From Thamnidium elegans (Eukaryota; Mucoromycota; Mucoromycetes; Mucorales; Mucoraceae), in NCBI GenBank assembly GCA_025201345.1, contig JAIXMG010000013.1:764224-828223 (forward strand): DNA of 64,000 nucleotides, given 5' to 3'. The position numbers were made by a program, and so were the translations under genes. A model generated the notes under the pieces. The model was not told the DNA's origin. It ran no database searches and saw only the letters and a program-made list of their open reading frames with translations. How positions within the stretch are numbered: position 1 is the stretch's first letter; every line of letters starts with the position of its first letter. This document shows, piece by piece, positions 10,760 to 23,723 of this stretch.

Positions 10760-13700
10760 CGCGATGAAAGGTCTTCGAGTAGAAGATCTCGATCACCACG
10801 TCGTAGAAGGTCTCGATCGCCTCGTAGTAGTAGACATGGTTCTCGATCGCCTAGACATAGACATAGATCCCGTTCTCCTCGTCGCCATCGTCGTCACCGC
10901 TCAACTGAAAGATCGTCTCGTCATGAGGTAAAAGCAAGCTGCAAAAAAAAAAAAAATAAGCAGATAGTTTAATTGTATTTTTTTTTGTAGAGGTCTTCTC
11001 GATATAAAAGAACGCCTTCGCCAGAGATAGTTCATACGTAAGATCTTTAATTAGAGAAAAAATTGGCAGTTTGACTGATTACTTTTTTTTTTTTTCGTAG
11101 CGGAACGTTAAGTACAGGAATTTCGTTTGTGATGGATAGAAGAGGAGATTCAAGTAATGCTAAATACGGTGGAAATCATTCGTACACTGTACCAGAGTAT
11201 AAACGAGTTGGAGGTGGAAAAGTGTTAGGATTACCTGATAATTTACGGATTGATAGATCTGTTGTTAAGTCAGGTACAATTACTCTTGTAGATAAATCTA
11301 GAAAGGTAAAAAAAAACTTGCGTGATAAAGTTTTTTTTTAAAGATATTTATTGATGTTTTATATAATAGAAACCAAATAGATATACAGATTCAGATTATG
11401 CATGGAAAGAATTAGACAAGACATTAAAAAGGTAAAAAAAAAAAAGGGAAAGTTTTTTTTCTGCAGGATATCTTTTTATGCTTACATTTTTTTTTTTACG
11501 TAAAAAAAAAGAATTCGAATTAAACCAAAGAAAAATGTTGATATGTTGGATCCGTTTGCATCGAACAATGAATATATTCTAGTAGACGAAAAAACAACCA
11601 TTAACACAGACGACTACGACGCATATGTATCTACTGGCGTAGATTATCGATCATTGGAAGGAAACAAAGTCAGGCGAAGAGAGGAATCTGAATCTGAATC
11701 AGAAGAAGAAGGAGAAAGTTTTAACGACCGAATTAGACAGCGTACCATTGACTACAATAGACGCTTAGACAAAGACCCTGAAAACGTACAACTTTGGTTA
11801 GAATTCATTAAATTTCAAGATGAAGCAGCAGCAGGATTAGACCCCACTGCATCTAAAACCAACAAGGCTAGTTTAAACGAAGTTAAATTGAGCATATTTG
11901 AAAAGGCGTTGGATTATAACCCTCGAGACCAAGATTTAATTCTTGCTTATTTGAATTGCGGTGCAGAGACATGGGAAACTTTAAAGTTGTTGCAGGAATG
12001 GGATGTCATGTTAAAGCAACAACCTGATTCTATCAAGTTATGGTCAGAGTATATTAATTTAAGGCAAACTAATTTTGCAAGTTTTTCTTTTACACAGTGT
12101 GTACAAGTATTTGAAGATGCATTGAATACGTTACGTACGCAAGTGGATAAAAGTAACGACGATGAAACCAGAGAAAATATCGAGTCGCTGATGGTGTATA
12201 TATTGTTAAGAGCATGTCTGTTTATGAAACAGTGTGGCTACCATGAAAAAGCAGTGGGGTTAATTCAAGCTTTGGTCGAGTTCAATTTGTTTCAACCACA
12301 ATTGTTTCAGTACAAGTCCAGTAGATTTGAAAAAAAAGTAAACGCGTTTGCAGATTTTTGGGATAGTGAAGTGCTCCGGTTTGGTGAAAATGGAGCGCTT
12401 GGATGGCACGAATATTATAGAGCAAGTGATAATGGTGAAGATGTACCTGATCTAGTATTTGAAAAAAAAGTAGAGTCTGAAGATGAAGGAGATGAGATCA
12501 TGTCTTTGCATGACTGGTACACTATAGAAATGGCTAGTGAACAAAAAGATAGGTTACCTCTTCGTATGACTCAAGTAGAAGATGATAGTGTTGACGAAGA
12601 CCCGTATCGTATTATACTCTCTGATGATATCAAACCTTTTTTGTTTAATACAACGACGATGGGTGCTCGATACAGTTTAATCTATAGTATATTTGTGTTT
12701 CTAGGGTTACCGTATACACCACCTGAAGTTGGAACCAATACTCATTTCTTTACAGATACTTTTACGCATAACGATTTAGTCTTGGAACATTTTTGGCCTG
12801 CAAAAGAAAATACGATAAAGCATTTGGTTTGGTATGTTGCTGGTATAGCTATGAATCCAGAGCAAACTGTTGAAATTAAAAGTCCTTATGATATACCTCA
12901 GTCTTACCCAGTCGGTGTATCTGAAATGTTTGCTAAGCAAGGTACTTGGTTTAAATCTTGTGGAAAAGAGTTTCTTACAAATACTGTGGATGAAGGGTTT
13001 ACGAGGTAACTAAAAATAAAATAAAAAATGTTTAATGTACGGGGTAAAGAGCTAATATATCTTTATTAGAAATGCGTTTCAACAATTGTTATCGGTAGAG
13101 AAATCAGAACATTTAACTATATGTTATTTAGCTTTTGAGTCAAGTTGTGGATATAAAATGTAAAGGGGATTTTGTAAATAGGGGAAGTGTGGGAAATTGA
13201 TGTCATATTTTTTTTAGGGGTCGTCGCTTAGCAAAAAATTTACTTAAAGATCAACGTACCAGTCTTACCTTATGGAACGCCTATGCACAAATGGAAAAAA
13301 GTCATGATAGAATAGATGAGGTAAGATGAGATATTTTTTCTTCCCCCCTTTTTCTTATGTTGTTATTTTCTTAGGCCCGAAAGGTTTATTTGACTGCACT
13401 TTCAATGTATCACAGTTTTCCAGAATGCGACCAAATTTCTGCACCTTTATTATACTTTATGTTTGCAAAACTTGAAATGGAAAATAATAAACCTAATGAA
13501 GCATTAAAGATTCTTGTATCCATGTCAGATAATAAACCATACGGTAACAAAAAATAACAAAACGATGTCATCTATCATTACTCACCTTTACTTTTATAGA
13601 TAAAACCACGCCTCTACCTACAACGCCATTAATATTAAGAACCAGAGAAGTAAGGAGCAATCCTTTTTTATTATATTTCTGTTAGTAAAACTAATACGCC

Positions 13701-14674
13701 AAAAAAAAAAAAAAAAAGTATTTTTCTCAAAGGTTAGCACAAGTATCTATTTTATCAGACTCAAGTACAGAAAGAAAAATAGCGTTTTATATTATTGGAT
13801 GTTGTGGATTATTTGAATACTTATCAAGTGGAATAGAAAGTGCATGTGTAATTTATCAAAATACGTTAGACTATATTTGCCAGCGTCAGGCGGAAAGGGG
13901 ATACGAGTCCGAAATGGTGTGGATTGAATATGCAGGCTTATTGTATCGACACGCTAGCAATAAGGATACTGGAGGATATAAAGCAAGTGTATTACGTGAT
14001 GCTATGGAACATGCATTAAAGTTGTTCCCTAATAATACCATGTTCCTTTCTTTTTATATTTGGAATGAGTCAAAGACAAAGATTTATAACAGAGTGCATG
14101 ATTTGTTAAATAAGTCACTTCGGTAAATAATATTGCTGTGCAATTATATGTAAGTATATACTAATTAATTTTTTTTTTTGTGTGTAGAGAATCGAATGTT
14201 GTTTTGTGGTTATCTGCTATTTATAGTGAGTTGCATAGGTATAAACCATTTCAAGTGAATTCTGTACGTGATTTCTTTGAACGGTCGATATCAGACACTA
14301 GGTAAAGGATGTTCTTTATTTTTTTTTTAAAAAAAAAACACCCCCGTTGATATCTTATGTTGTTATTGTAGAACTAAGGCATCTATTATATTGTGGAAGT
14401 ATTATATTCAATTTGAAATAAACCAAGGAAACATAGAAAGAGCCCACAACTTGTATTATAGGTCTATTCGTGAATGTCCTTGGTCAAAAGGTAATTTTTG
14501 GTTTGATTCTTTATTTTGTATGGATACTTATTATTTTTTTAAGAATTATATTTAATTGGAATCAAATATTTCCAGAAAATAATGAGTAAAAGAGAAACAA
14601 ATGAATTGGTCAGTTTAATGATGGAAAAGGAAATTAGACTTCGATATCCTATTGAGGATGATTTGTTGACTTAA
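10540..14674 (+). CDS. NRDE2: NRDE2-like nuclear RNA-processing factor
   Basis: Fourteen exons join in frame to about 1,101 residues: 10540-10633, 10704-10927, 10991-11037, 11101-11305, 11370-11431, 11512-13005, 13070-13159, 13218-13320, 13375-13543, 13600-13649, 13719-14122, 14188-14301, 14372-14490, 14544-14674. The N-terminus has a polyglutamine tract and an RS/RH-rich domain (SRSPRRRRSRSP), followed by the NRDE2 motif around YTVPEYKRVGGGKVLGLP. HAT-type helical repeats follow (DPENVQLWLEFIKFQDE and later copies), ending EKEIRLRYPIEDDLLT. NRDE2 acts in the nucleus with Mtr4-type helicases in RNA surveillance and in nuclear RNAi in animals. Length matches the human protein (about 1,160). 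Several introns end in A-runs before AG, including the one at 13718, which is the only acceptor that keeps frame. Confidence 0.9.
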
Positions 14675-14819
14675 ACCGGATGTTTACTAGAATCATTATC
14701 TACAAATGAAAAAAAAAAAAAAAAAACAGGGAGAGTGAGAGGTTTTTGAAGTGTATAAAATAAACCCTTTTTTTTTTTTTCCTTTTTTCTTTTTTGTTCT
14801 TTATTATTTTATATGTATC

Positions 14820-15701
14820 ATGATACAACGTAGAAATACTACTAATTCTTCTAATGGCTCTTGGCCACTATGTAAATACTATTATACTCATAATACAGGT
14901 AGTTGTGATGATATCCTATTATACAGAAAGGAAACAATAAAAAGATGCGGGAAAAAGAAAAACCCAAGTAAAAGGTTTACGTATCCAATTAGTTCACGCG
15001 ATCAAAGATTACTTCAACTTAATAAAAAAGAAAAATCCAAACAAATTACGAGAAGGTGGTCATCAAGCGTACGTCAAAAATCAAATAAACGAAATACGTT
15101 GGCGGGTATCTTGTCTAGTTTGGCTAGTAAAAATACTTTGTTGTCAGATACGTTGAATGATAAAAGGTTAAACGATAAAAGATTGGACGAAAAATGGGAA
15201 TCGATCAGGTCGTATCCGGATACAGAGAAAGTTGAACAAGAAGAACAAGCTGGACCTAGTACTACTACTACTGCTATATTGGACGCTATAACACCAAAAA
15301 CGACAATTGTGAATACACAAGGAGATACCTCAACTACATTAATGAATAGTAGTATTCGATCGAATAGTTCACTTGTTGCTAACGCGCCATCTTCTTCTGC
15401 GGGACAGGAGACAATCATCACAATAGATGAACCTCGACAACAACAACAAGAAGAAGTGTCTCAAGTAGTACAACAACCAGAAAAGAAAAAACCGAGTCAA
15501 AAAGAAAAACTATTGTTTTTATTTGGATTTTTAATGTTTCCGTTATGGTGGATTGGCGCATGGCAATACGTTATTCAACAGCAAGATCATAAACATGTAT
15601 CAAAGGATCGAGAAGTATTTCAAATATTGAATTGTTTAATGAGTTTAGCTAGTTTGTTATTGGTAGGGTTAATTATCGGTTTAACTACAGTGTGGGCTTA
15701 A
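14820..15701 (+). CDS. Two-pass membrane protein of unknown function
   Basis: A single exon of 293 codons from the ATG at 14820. Residues 1-110 are basic with a small Cys cluster (CKYYYTHNTGSC) and many K/R; the middle is Ser/Thr/Gln rich and probably disordered. The C-terminal 60 residues contain two hydrophobic helices: LLFLFGFLMFPLWWIGAWQY and, after a short polar loop, LNCLMSLASLLLVGLIIG. The FPLWWIGA helix resembles uncharacterised fungal membrane proteins, but I do not recognise a named family. No signal peptide, so it is probably tail-anchored or hairpin-inserted in an internal membrane. The start follows a T-rich leader typical of this genome. Confidence 0.7.
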   Translation: MIQRRNTTNSSNGSWPLCKYYYTHNTGSCDDILLYRKETIKRCGKKKNPSKRFTYPISSRDQRLLQLNKKEKSKQITRRWSSSVRQKSNKRNTLAGILSSLASKNTLLSDTLNDKRLNDKRLDEKWESIRSYPDTEKVEQEEQAGPSTTTTAILDAITPKTTIVNTQGDTSTTLMNSSIRSNSSLVANAPSSSAGQETIITIDEPRQQQQEEVSQVVQQPEKKKPSQKEKLLFLFGFLMFPLWWIGAWQYVIQQQDHKHVSKDREVFQILNCLMSLASLLLVGLIIGLTTVWA

Positions 15702-15830
15702 GAAGGAGTGTGGGAAAGATTGCACATGATCGTGAGATAATTGTTGTATGTGTATAATTACTACTGTTTTTTCTTTTTTTTTTCTTTTTTTTTTTTTTTT
15801 TTTTGTTCAATTACCTTACTTATAATAAAT

Positions 15831-17060
15831 ATGAGATTCCCTTCTACCATCTTACCGAGACTTTCTACAAAGGCTATGTTTAAGCCCAAGGTATTTATTT
15901 ATTTTGTACAGTAAAAAAAAAAGCTAAAGAAACTAAAAATAAAATAAAAAAAAGATGTCAACATTGCAACGCAGTTATTCTCAAGCTTATTCAAAAGACT
16001 TTGTTAAGTTGGTCGAGGTCGGTCCTAGAGATGGTCTTCAAAACGAAAAGACACTTGTACCTGCCAAAGTCAAAATTGAATTGATTGAACGATTAGCTAA
16101 CAATGGGTTGTCTGTGGTTGAGACTACCAGTTTTGTTAGTCCCAAGTGGGTACCTCAAGTAAGTTGCATAACTGTGTTTTTTGTTTTATTTCTTACCAAT
16201 TTTTTTTTTTTTTAGATGGGTGATAATAAAGAGGTTTTGACGTCAATCAAAAAGAAGCCCGGTGTTTTTTACCCTGTATTGACACCTAATATGAAGGGTT
16301 TGGAAGGTGCAATTGCAGCTGGTGCAGAAGAAGTTGCATTGTTTACAGCTGTCACCGAGTCTTTTAATTTAAAGAATACGAATTGTTCAACTGAAGAGTC
16401 TCTTGCTAGAGCTAAACAAGTTTTACAAAAGGCTTTAGATCAAAAATTAAGAGTGAGAGGGTAAAAGTAGTACAGATATTTGACGGAAGAACATATTTTA
16501 ACAATTTCTTTTTTGTTAGTTATCTTTCTTGTGTTTTAGGTTGTCCTTATGAAGGATCTGTCAACCCAGAAAAGGTTGCTGAAATGGCAAAGGAATTGTA
16601 CGACGCAGGTTGTTACGAGATCAGTTTAGGTGATACAATTGGTGTTGGTACTGCTGGATCCATGGCAACCATGTTGGAACATGTCTTGAAGGTTGTTCCT
16701 GCTGATGCCATTGCTGTACATTGTCATGATACCTATGGTCAAGCTTTAGCTAATATCTTGAAGGCATTAGAGTACGGCATTCGTGTGGTAGATAGTTCAG
16801 TTGCTGGACTTGGTGGATGTCCTTATGCTCCTGGAGCTAAAGGCAATGTAGCTACAGAGGATGTGGTCTATATGCTTCATGGTATGGGGCTAAAGACTGG
16901 TGTTGATTTGGAAGCACTTGTTGAAACTGGTCAATGGATCTCGGAACAAATTAATAGACCTACTAGTTCTAGAGCTGGTGCTGCGTTGATGGTGGCTAGA
17001 AAGCGTAAGATGGATTTGGAGGCTGCTGCTAAATTAGAATCTAATGCTTCTAAGCTTTAA
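15831..17060 (+). CDS. HMGCL: Hydroxymethylglutaryl-CoA lyase
   Basis: Four exons (15831-15890, 15955-16158, 16216-16460, 16520-17060) encode 349 residues. The TIM-barrel lyase splits HMG-CoA into acetyl-CoA and acetoacetate, the last step of leucine breakdown and ketogenesis. Visible motifs: [10 protein letters not shown] (about residues 43-52, catalytic Arg and metal Asp), metal ligands in AVHCHDTYG (His237/His239), and the signature [14 protein letters not shown] with active-site Cys near residue 270. Exon 1 encodes a short Arg/Ser/Thr-rich leader ([16 protein letters not shown]) that looks mitochondrial, and exon 2 begins with its own ATG. The protein ends in SKL, a canonical peroxisomal PTS1. 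Dual targeting is therefore plausible. Confidence 0.94.
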
Positions 17061-18669
17061 ATTTTGTATTACCTTTTTTTTTTCTCCCTCGTACATATCC
17101 TCTCGTTTTTGATTATTAAAAAGTTTTTTTTTTATTGATTACGAGCACGTTTGAATTTGGTACGTTTGCCGAGAATGTAATATGTGATTATGTTAAGTGT
17201 TGCACAGGTTATAATAACTTTAGAGGTAGTACATTGTTACTACGTAGTTACGAAATCAAGGTACAATGTGTACTCTAGCTACCAGAAAAAAAATATTAAA
17301 AAGTAAGACCTTCTTTCTGTCACACTTAATAGCCATAAAACGTATTTTCCATGACTAACAGAAAAAAACAACAGCTAATTATTAACAGTTTTCTTCCAAG
17401 AGAGAGAAAGAAAGAGAGAGAGAAAGAGAGAGAGACCCATTGCCCGGGTACTAAGCCAATTATATGCTCTATCTATATCAGATTTGATCTTTACACAAAA
17501 GACACCTAAAGAACTTTATTCATCCACATGGTTTTTAAACTTTTTGTAATTTAAGCGAAACCCAATAAGAAACCTGTAATAGTACATTTTTATAATTAGA
17601 TAAAGCCCACTTTTTTTTTAGAGTGGTTACGCGTCTTGACATATTTATCATACGTACTTTTTTTTTTTGTAAGGTCTTACAATCCATGCAAAAAAAAAGG
17701 GGGTATTCTTAAATATGAAAAGAGCCGAGTTTTTTTTTAGTATTATATAATGATATATTTAAAGTAAGTTTTATAGGAGTAGACTGAGAGTACATTATTA
17801 CAGAATGGAATTGATGAGAAATGTCTTTTTAACTGCTTTTAAAAGAAGAGTGTTTTTTATATAATCACTGTTTCAAGAAGTTTAGCTTGACAAAAAAGAG
17901 ATTATCAGTTTCAGGAACTGCATATTTGTTTTTTCTTTACTACACATGATGTATCGTGCGCTAGTTTACATATGCATTTTTACAAACAGTGCGTTTTTCT
18001 TTTTTTTAAAAAAACGCAAAAACTTTCTCCCTTTCACTTGTGTATAGAATGATTTATCTTTCTATCTTTTAACCAAATGTACAATATAGTTATCCGAAAT
18101 AATAGCGTGATCTTTTCTAGTAAGTCATTCAGTACTATAAAGTATATTTTAGTTCTAGACTTTTCAACACTTATAGAGTTTGTGCCGCATGATAGAAACT
18201 GTAATTACGGGATCCTAAAAACCTTATATATGTATACAACAACAACAAACCCGCCAACAGGATATTTATATCTTGCGCGCTTTTGTTTGGTGACTGTATA
18301 AGTTACTTTTGGTTAAATTAAAAAAGTTCTACGCTTTTTTGTATTTTAGAACGTTGGCTTAAAACTGGGCTACGATTGGTAATAGTTTTAACCTATACCA
18401 GTTCATGAATGTTAAGCGACATTGTGTAATAGAGTTCTTTTTTTTTTAAGCTTTAATAATAAACTTTTCAATTAAAGAATGGCCATTATTTTATAATACG
18501 GTTAAATGGCTTTTAGAAAGTATAATCCTAATATTATTTTTGGTTTAAAGAAGGATATACTTTTATCCAACCTCTTATTTTTTTTTTCAGTCATGCAAAC
18601 AGTCACTGGCATTACAATTTTTTTTTCTTTCAGTGTTTTTTGTATTCTTCTCAAAAAACTTTGTACAAA
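17061..18669. other. Intergenic region with GA-rich tract
   Basis: About 1.6 kb without a recognisable gene. A GA microsatellite-like stretch sits at 17401-17436, and a short T8A7-type palindrome near 18002-18015. Short frames at 18077-18301 and 18506-18691 are low-complexity and do not resemble proteins. Confidence 0.5.
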
Positions 18670-20743
18670 ATGGATACACGGTCTCTTTTAGAAGAACCAC
18701 CTACTAAACGACCTCTTGACCCTAACCAAGAAAGTAAGTTATACTATATTAACTATTCTTTTCTTCTTTTTTACTTACACTTTCCCCTCTTCTTTTTTTA
18801 AAAAAAAAAGATCTCGATGACTTAAAGAAAGCTAAACCAGAAGAGGTAGACACAACTAATTTAACAGCCAGACAAAAAAAGAAGGCATCGAAAGCACGCA
18901 AATTAGGCATGACATATGAATTTGTTGACAATGAACTTATTATCCACCCAAAACTGTTTTTTAAACGTTTTAATGATTTTGCTAGTATGAAGGATGCACG
19001 TAACTTGTTACTGACTACATTATCACCTACAGCAAAACAATCACGTATTGCAGAGGTGCCTGATTTTCCAGGTATTGCGCAAGTAAAGAAAACTGTGTTG
19101 ATTGACGTACCTATTTTTGACCCTAATGAGATGGGGTTACCTTTGGAAGTAAGACATTTGACAAAAGAAAGCGCACCGGATGTTTATCAGCAAGTGGTCA
19201 GTGATCCATTGTATGAGTTTATTCAGCAGATGCAAGATCAAGAAAAGGAAATTGTAGGATTGGTGAGTGCAGCTGGGTTTGATCAGTATAAGCGTGTGCA
19301 TGATAGATTTTTAGATATGTTGGAAGTTCCTTTATCAAAAGGAGAATTAAAAAAGAAACGTGACGAAGAAGACAGAGATCCTGATCAAAAGAGAGCAATT
19401 ATGCCAGAGATTTTAGTGATGGAAAAAGATCTTTTAATGGTGGAGGATTTTCCTATTCATAAAGCATTGGATCCAAATAGCGAGTTGGAAGATGGGTGGG
19501 TTGATACATTGCCTGGTGTTGGCGTACAGCCAAAGAAATTAATTGCTTTGGATTGTGAAATGGTAAGCTCTATTTTTTTTTAAAAATAAAAAATGTGATA
19601 GTTAAAATTTAACATTATTTAATAGTGTAAAACTGTGAATGGATACGCTGTTACTCGAGTCGCACTTATTGACAGAGGTAAAAGAAAAAAAAAGAAAACA
19701 ATAAAAAAAAAAAAAAATGACAACTAAAAAAAAAGCGGTAGATCGAAATGTGCTTATTAACGAATTAGTCAAACCCACGGACGAAATTACAGATTACGTT
19801 ACACATATCAGTGGAGTAAGCGAAAGTTCACTCGTTGGCATCACTACGACTTTACACGATATCCAAAAAAAGATTCAGCAGCATGTGACGTCTGATACTA
19901 TCCTGGTTGGACATGGTTTAGTCAACGATTTAAAATGTTTAAAGATGCGTCACCCTTATATTATTGATACAGCGGTTATCTATCATCATAAAAATGGACC
20001 ACCCTATAAACCTTCACTCCGTGATTTAACAACAAGGTATTTAAAACGCACAATTCAAGTACGTGATGAAGATAAAAAACCAGGAGATGTACAAGGTCAT
20101 GATCCTTGTGAGGACGCTATTGCTAGTTTGGAATTATTAGAACGTAAGTTGGTGTACGGTATCAAGTATGGACTTTCGGGGCTGTCGCAGACGGAGACGG
20201 TACTTGATTATTTACAGCGCAATGGACAAGATGGTGCTGTCATTGAACATGGTGCACAATTAAGTCTGTTGATGAAGAGAGCTTTGTTAGAAAATAAAGA
20301 TTATTATTCCGTGGAGTCAGATGAACAAGTAGTGGAAAAATTGGTGCAGCAGCATCAAACTAAACATATTGTTATCGCTAGATTAGATTTACCTCAAGAA
20401 ACGGAAGTGGAAAGAAGAAGTGTGTTTATGCGGTTGTTTAAGCGGGTTTATGAGGCGTTAGACCCTGATACTGCATTTTGCATCACGACTGGATACAGAA
20501 CTAACCAACAGCGTGAAGAGTAAGTTTGCTAAAATAAAAAATAAAAGACGTTGATTATATAACTAAATCCTTTTTTATTGTAGGCTTCGTCAAAAACGTA
20601 TTGATTATAAAAAGAAATTAAAATTGGTTGGGTTATCAGATATACCAATGGAGGAAAGATGGAGTATTGAAGATGAACATGCGTTAGAACAAATTGCAGA
20701 CGCTACACGCCGTGGATTTATCTATGCTTCTATTAAGAATTAA
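18670..20743 (+). CDS. Rex1/REXO5-type RNA exonuclease (DEDDh)
   Basis: Five exons (18670-18733, 18811-19562, 19626-19677, 19736-20519, 20584-20743) give 603 residues. The N-terminal half is family-specific and basic. The exonuclease core starts at LIALDCEM (Asp269, Glu271), followed by CKTVNGYAVTRVALI, the ExoII region GHGLVNDLKCLKMRHP, YIIDTAVIYHH, and ExoIII GHDPCEDAIASLEL with the DEDDh His and Asp. These enzymes trim 3' ends of 5S rRNA, 5.8S rRNA and tRNA precursors in the nucleus. The C-terminal extension is like that of yeast Rex1 (553 residues). Two introns end in A-runs before AG. The exact orthologue (Rex1 versus REXO5/NEF-sp) is not resolved. Confidence 0.88.
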
Positions 20744-21166
20744 TGCGCACACACAAAGATTACCTTTTTAAAGTATGGCACCGGCCGGAGAAATACTACA
20801 GTTTGTACAACATTTTTTTTTTTTTTTGGTTTTTCGTTATATAATAACAATAAAAAGGGGTTTTTAGATAATGTATTTATTTTCATTTGTTTAGTTTATG
20901 CATGTATATTTACTATCGTCCTTTTTTTTATATATAAGAAAGTGATGAAGGTGTGCAGATTGTTGTAAGGTTACACGTCTCAATTACATTTTAACTATTA
21001 TAAACCACGCAAAACGGCATGCACCATACATACGCTATATGCCGTATGACAAAGCAACGAGGTTTTTCGTGGCGTAAAAATATAAATACTGTTCGTTATC
21101 TCTTTTAGAAAAAAAAAACTTCTTTCTTTTTTTAAAAAAAAAAAAACATTTTTTCTTACATTAATC
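20744..21166. other. Intergenic, dioxygenase upstream region
   Basis: AT-rich, with a T run near 20812-20828 and a T-run/A-run palindrome at 21124-21146 shortly before the next ATG. No open frame that I would call a gene. Confidence 0.5.
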
Positions 21167-23079
21167 ATGTTGGGCCCGTCACCTGTATCCAAGGTATATA
21201 GAGTATATGTAAACAGTCTTTATAAAATATATACTTAATGCGTGTATTTCCTATGTAGCCAGTAGAGGAACCTACTCGCGTTCGTAACCTAGTTAATATG
21301 GTTAAGAACGATATGAATCAAGAAGACCTTATTCAAAGTTTTAAAGCTATTACAGATAATATCAAAAAGACAGGAACCAAAAGATCTGGCGTAAAATCTG
21401 GTGTAAAATCTGGCTCTTCTAATAATACAGACGCTGTACCACCCACTAAATCTAGTAAACCTACAGGATCTAAATGGACTATGGATGCACTTTCTAAAAA
21501 TATTATGGCAGCTTTGAATATTTCACCTGCTAGTTCTGCTGCTTTAAAGGATATACTTGGGTTACCAATTAAACATCAGCTTACGCTATTAAACGCCATT
21601 TCTGAAAGGTACCACAAACAACAAGTTTACTTACTCTTACTGTTTTTTATTAACAGCTTTTAATAGAATTTTGAGTAAGAATGCTCCTGTTAATGATCGT
21701 AATAATACGTTTGAATCAGTTATGAATATCTTGGGCAATTTGGGCCCTGAAGATAACGATTTGGTATTTTTAGTTACTCAGCCATTAATTGAAGCCTTCC
21801 ATGTGAGTTTAGAGAAAGTGTTTTAGCAAAGCCCGCAAAAAAAAACTAACCAACTAATTATTCGTTTTAGAATGATATTCCTAAGCCATTTAATAATTAT
21901 GTTGGGCATCAGTATCGTACTGCGGATGGTAGTTCTAATAGTTTATTATTTCCTCAAGTTGTAAGTAATTAAAAAAAAAAAAAAAAAAAATAGAAGGTGC
22001 GCGGACACATATTAAAAAAAAAATAGGGTCAAGCAGGTTCAAACTATACTCGATCAGTCTCTAGTGTTACAGAAAACAATACTAATCTTCCGTCACCTAA
22101 ACTTGTATTTGATAGATTGTTAAAGAGACCTGATGGACACTTTGAAGAACATAAAGGAGGCATTAATATGATGCTGTTTTATTTAGCTATTATTATTACG
22201 CATGATTTATTTTATACGGATTCAAAGGATCCTAAGCGTAATATGACAACCGGTTATTTGGATCTGTAAGTTGTGTAACAATTATTTTCGTGTGCGCGTG
22301 TGATACTAACAAAAAAAAATTAAAGTTCTTCCTTGTATGGTTATAACCGTGCTGATCAAGAATCTGTTCGTCAAATGAAGGATGGGTTATTAAATAATGA
22401 TCAATGGTTTGATAAACGTCTTGTTATTCAACCTGCTGGTGTAGCAGCATTAATTACAGTGTTTAGTCGTAACCATAACCATATAGCTAAAAAGTTATTG
22501 GAAATTAATGAAAATGAAAGATTTTCGTATGGAGCTGGTAAACGATTAGCTAGTGCTGAAGAACAAGATGAAGAATTATTTCAAACAGCACGACTGATTA
22601 ATAATGGATGTTATACCAACGTTATTATCCATGATTATATTCGTACTATTATTGGAACTAACGCAGATTCTGATTTTGTATTTGATCCTTTTGGTATGCC
22701 TAGTAACCCTATGTATGGTAATGCAGTGTCGATTGAGTTTAATGCTATTTATCGATGGCATGCGGCTATTGGTAAAGAAGACTCTCAGTGGATTGCTGAT
22801 GTAATGCAATTATTAACTGAACAAATGAAGGCAAGTCGTGCTGAAGAACGTCATCCTGGTCTAGACCGGTCCTTGATTAATAAGGGTGCACAGAATGGAA
22901 GTATATTTGATCAATTGTTGGTTGGATTTAATGAACATTTTGTTCATGCTTCACCTGAGGAATTAGAAAAGGGGCTACCTATTGCAGGTGCTCATCGCGA
23001 CATTGATACTGGTAAATTTGCTGATACTGATATTATCAAAGCTTTAAAAGCAGGATTTAATCAATCTGCATCCGAACTT

Positions 23080-23121
<42 letters not shown>

Positions 23122-23723
23122 ATGGGGCTGTCATAGAAACTAATTATATATTTATATATGTAGTAATGGACAGAATACGCCAGCGGCTTTAGAACATGTA
23201 GAGATTGCTGGTATTCAACAAGCACGTATTTTAAATACATGTTACTTTAATGATTTCCGAAAGTTTTTACATTTGACAACTTTGGATACATTTGAAGACT
23301 TTTCTGAAAAGAAGGAAATTCAAGAAGCACTTAAAGAATTGTATGGTACACCTGATAGAGTTGAATTATATGCTGGATTAATGGTTGAGCGTACTAAACA
23401 AACTGGACTTCGATTACCTTATACTATGGGAAGAGCTATTTTAAGTGATGCAGTAAACTTGTTACGAAATGGTAAGGAAGAGAGTATGTATCATACGATT
23501 ATTTTTTTTATTAATTTTGTTGGTTCTAGATCGTATTTTGAGTAAAGAATTGACACCATCTAATTTAACTAACTGGGGTTACCAATACACTCTTGGGGAT
23601 CCTAAAATGCACAACCGTGTTTTCCCGTTCTTATTGACTGAATTGTTCCCAGACGCAGATACAGAGTCAGGAGGATTTACAGCTGATGAATTGAAAACTT
23701 TATTTAATACCCCCAAAAAATAA
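21167..23723 (+). CDS. Haem fatty-acid dioxygenase (Ppo / linoleate diol synthase type), peroxidase domain only
   Basis: Eight exons (21167-21193, 21259-21608, 21667-21802, 21871-21960, 22027-22265, 22326-23081, 23164-23471, 23530-23723) encode 699 residues. The sequence follows fungal psi-producing oxygenases and animal cyclooxygenase-like haem peroxidases: GHQYRTADGS, NYTRSV, distal haem His near residue 260 in IIITHDLFYTD, DLSSLYGYNRADQ, and the signature IYRWHA with catalytic Tyr423 and proximal His426. Such enzymes oxygenate linoleic/oleic acid to 8- or 10-hydroperoxides that act as oxylipin signals. Aspergillus Ppo proteins (about 1,000-1,100 residues) carry a C-terminal P450 domain; this one stops after the peroxidase domain with a clean TAA, so it should release the hydroperoxide unless another enzyme isomerises it. 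Confidence 0.88.

Noticed and set aside
13600..13740. Apparent frameshift in NRDE2
   Set aside because: Using the A-run acceptor at 13718 restores the frame with a normal GT-AG intron.
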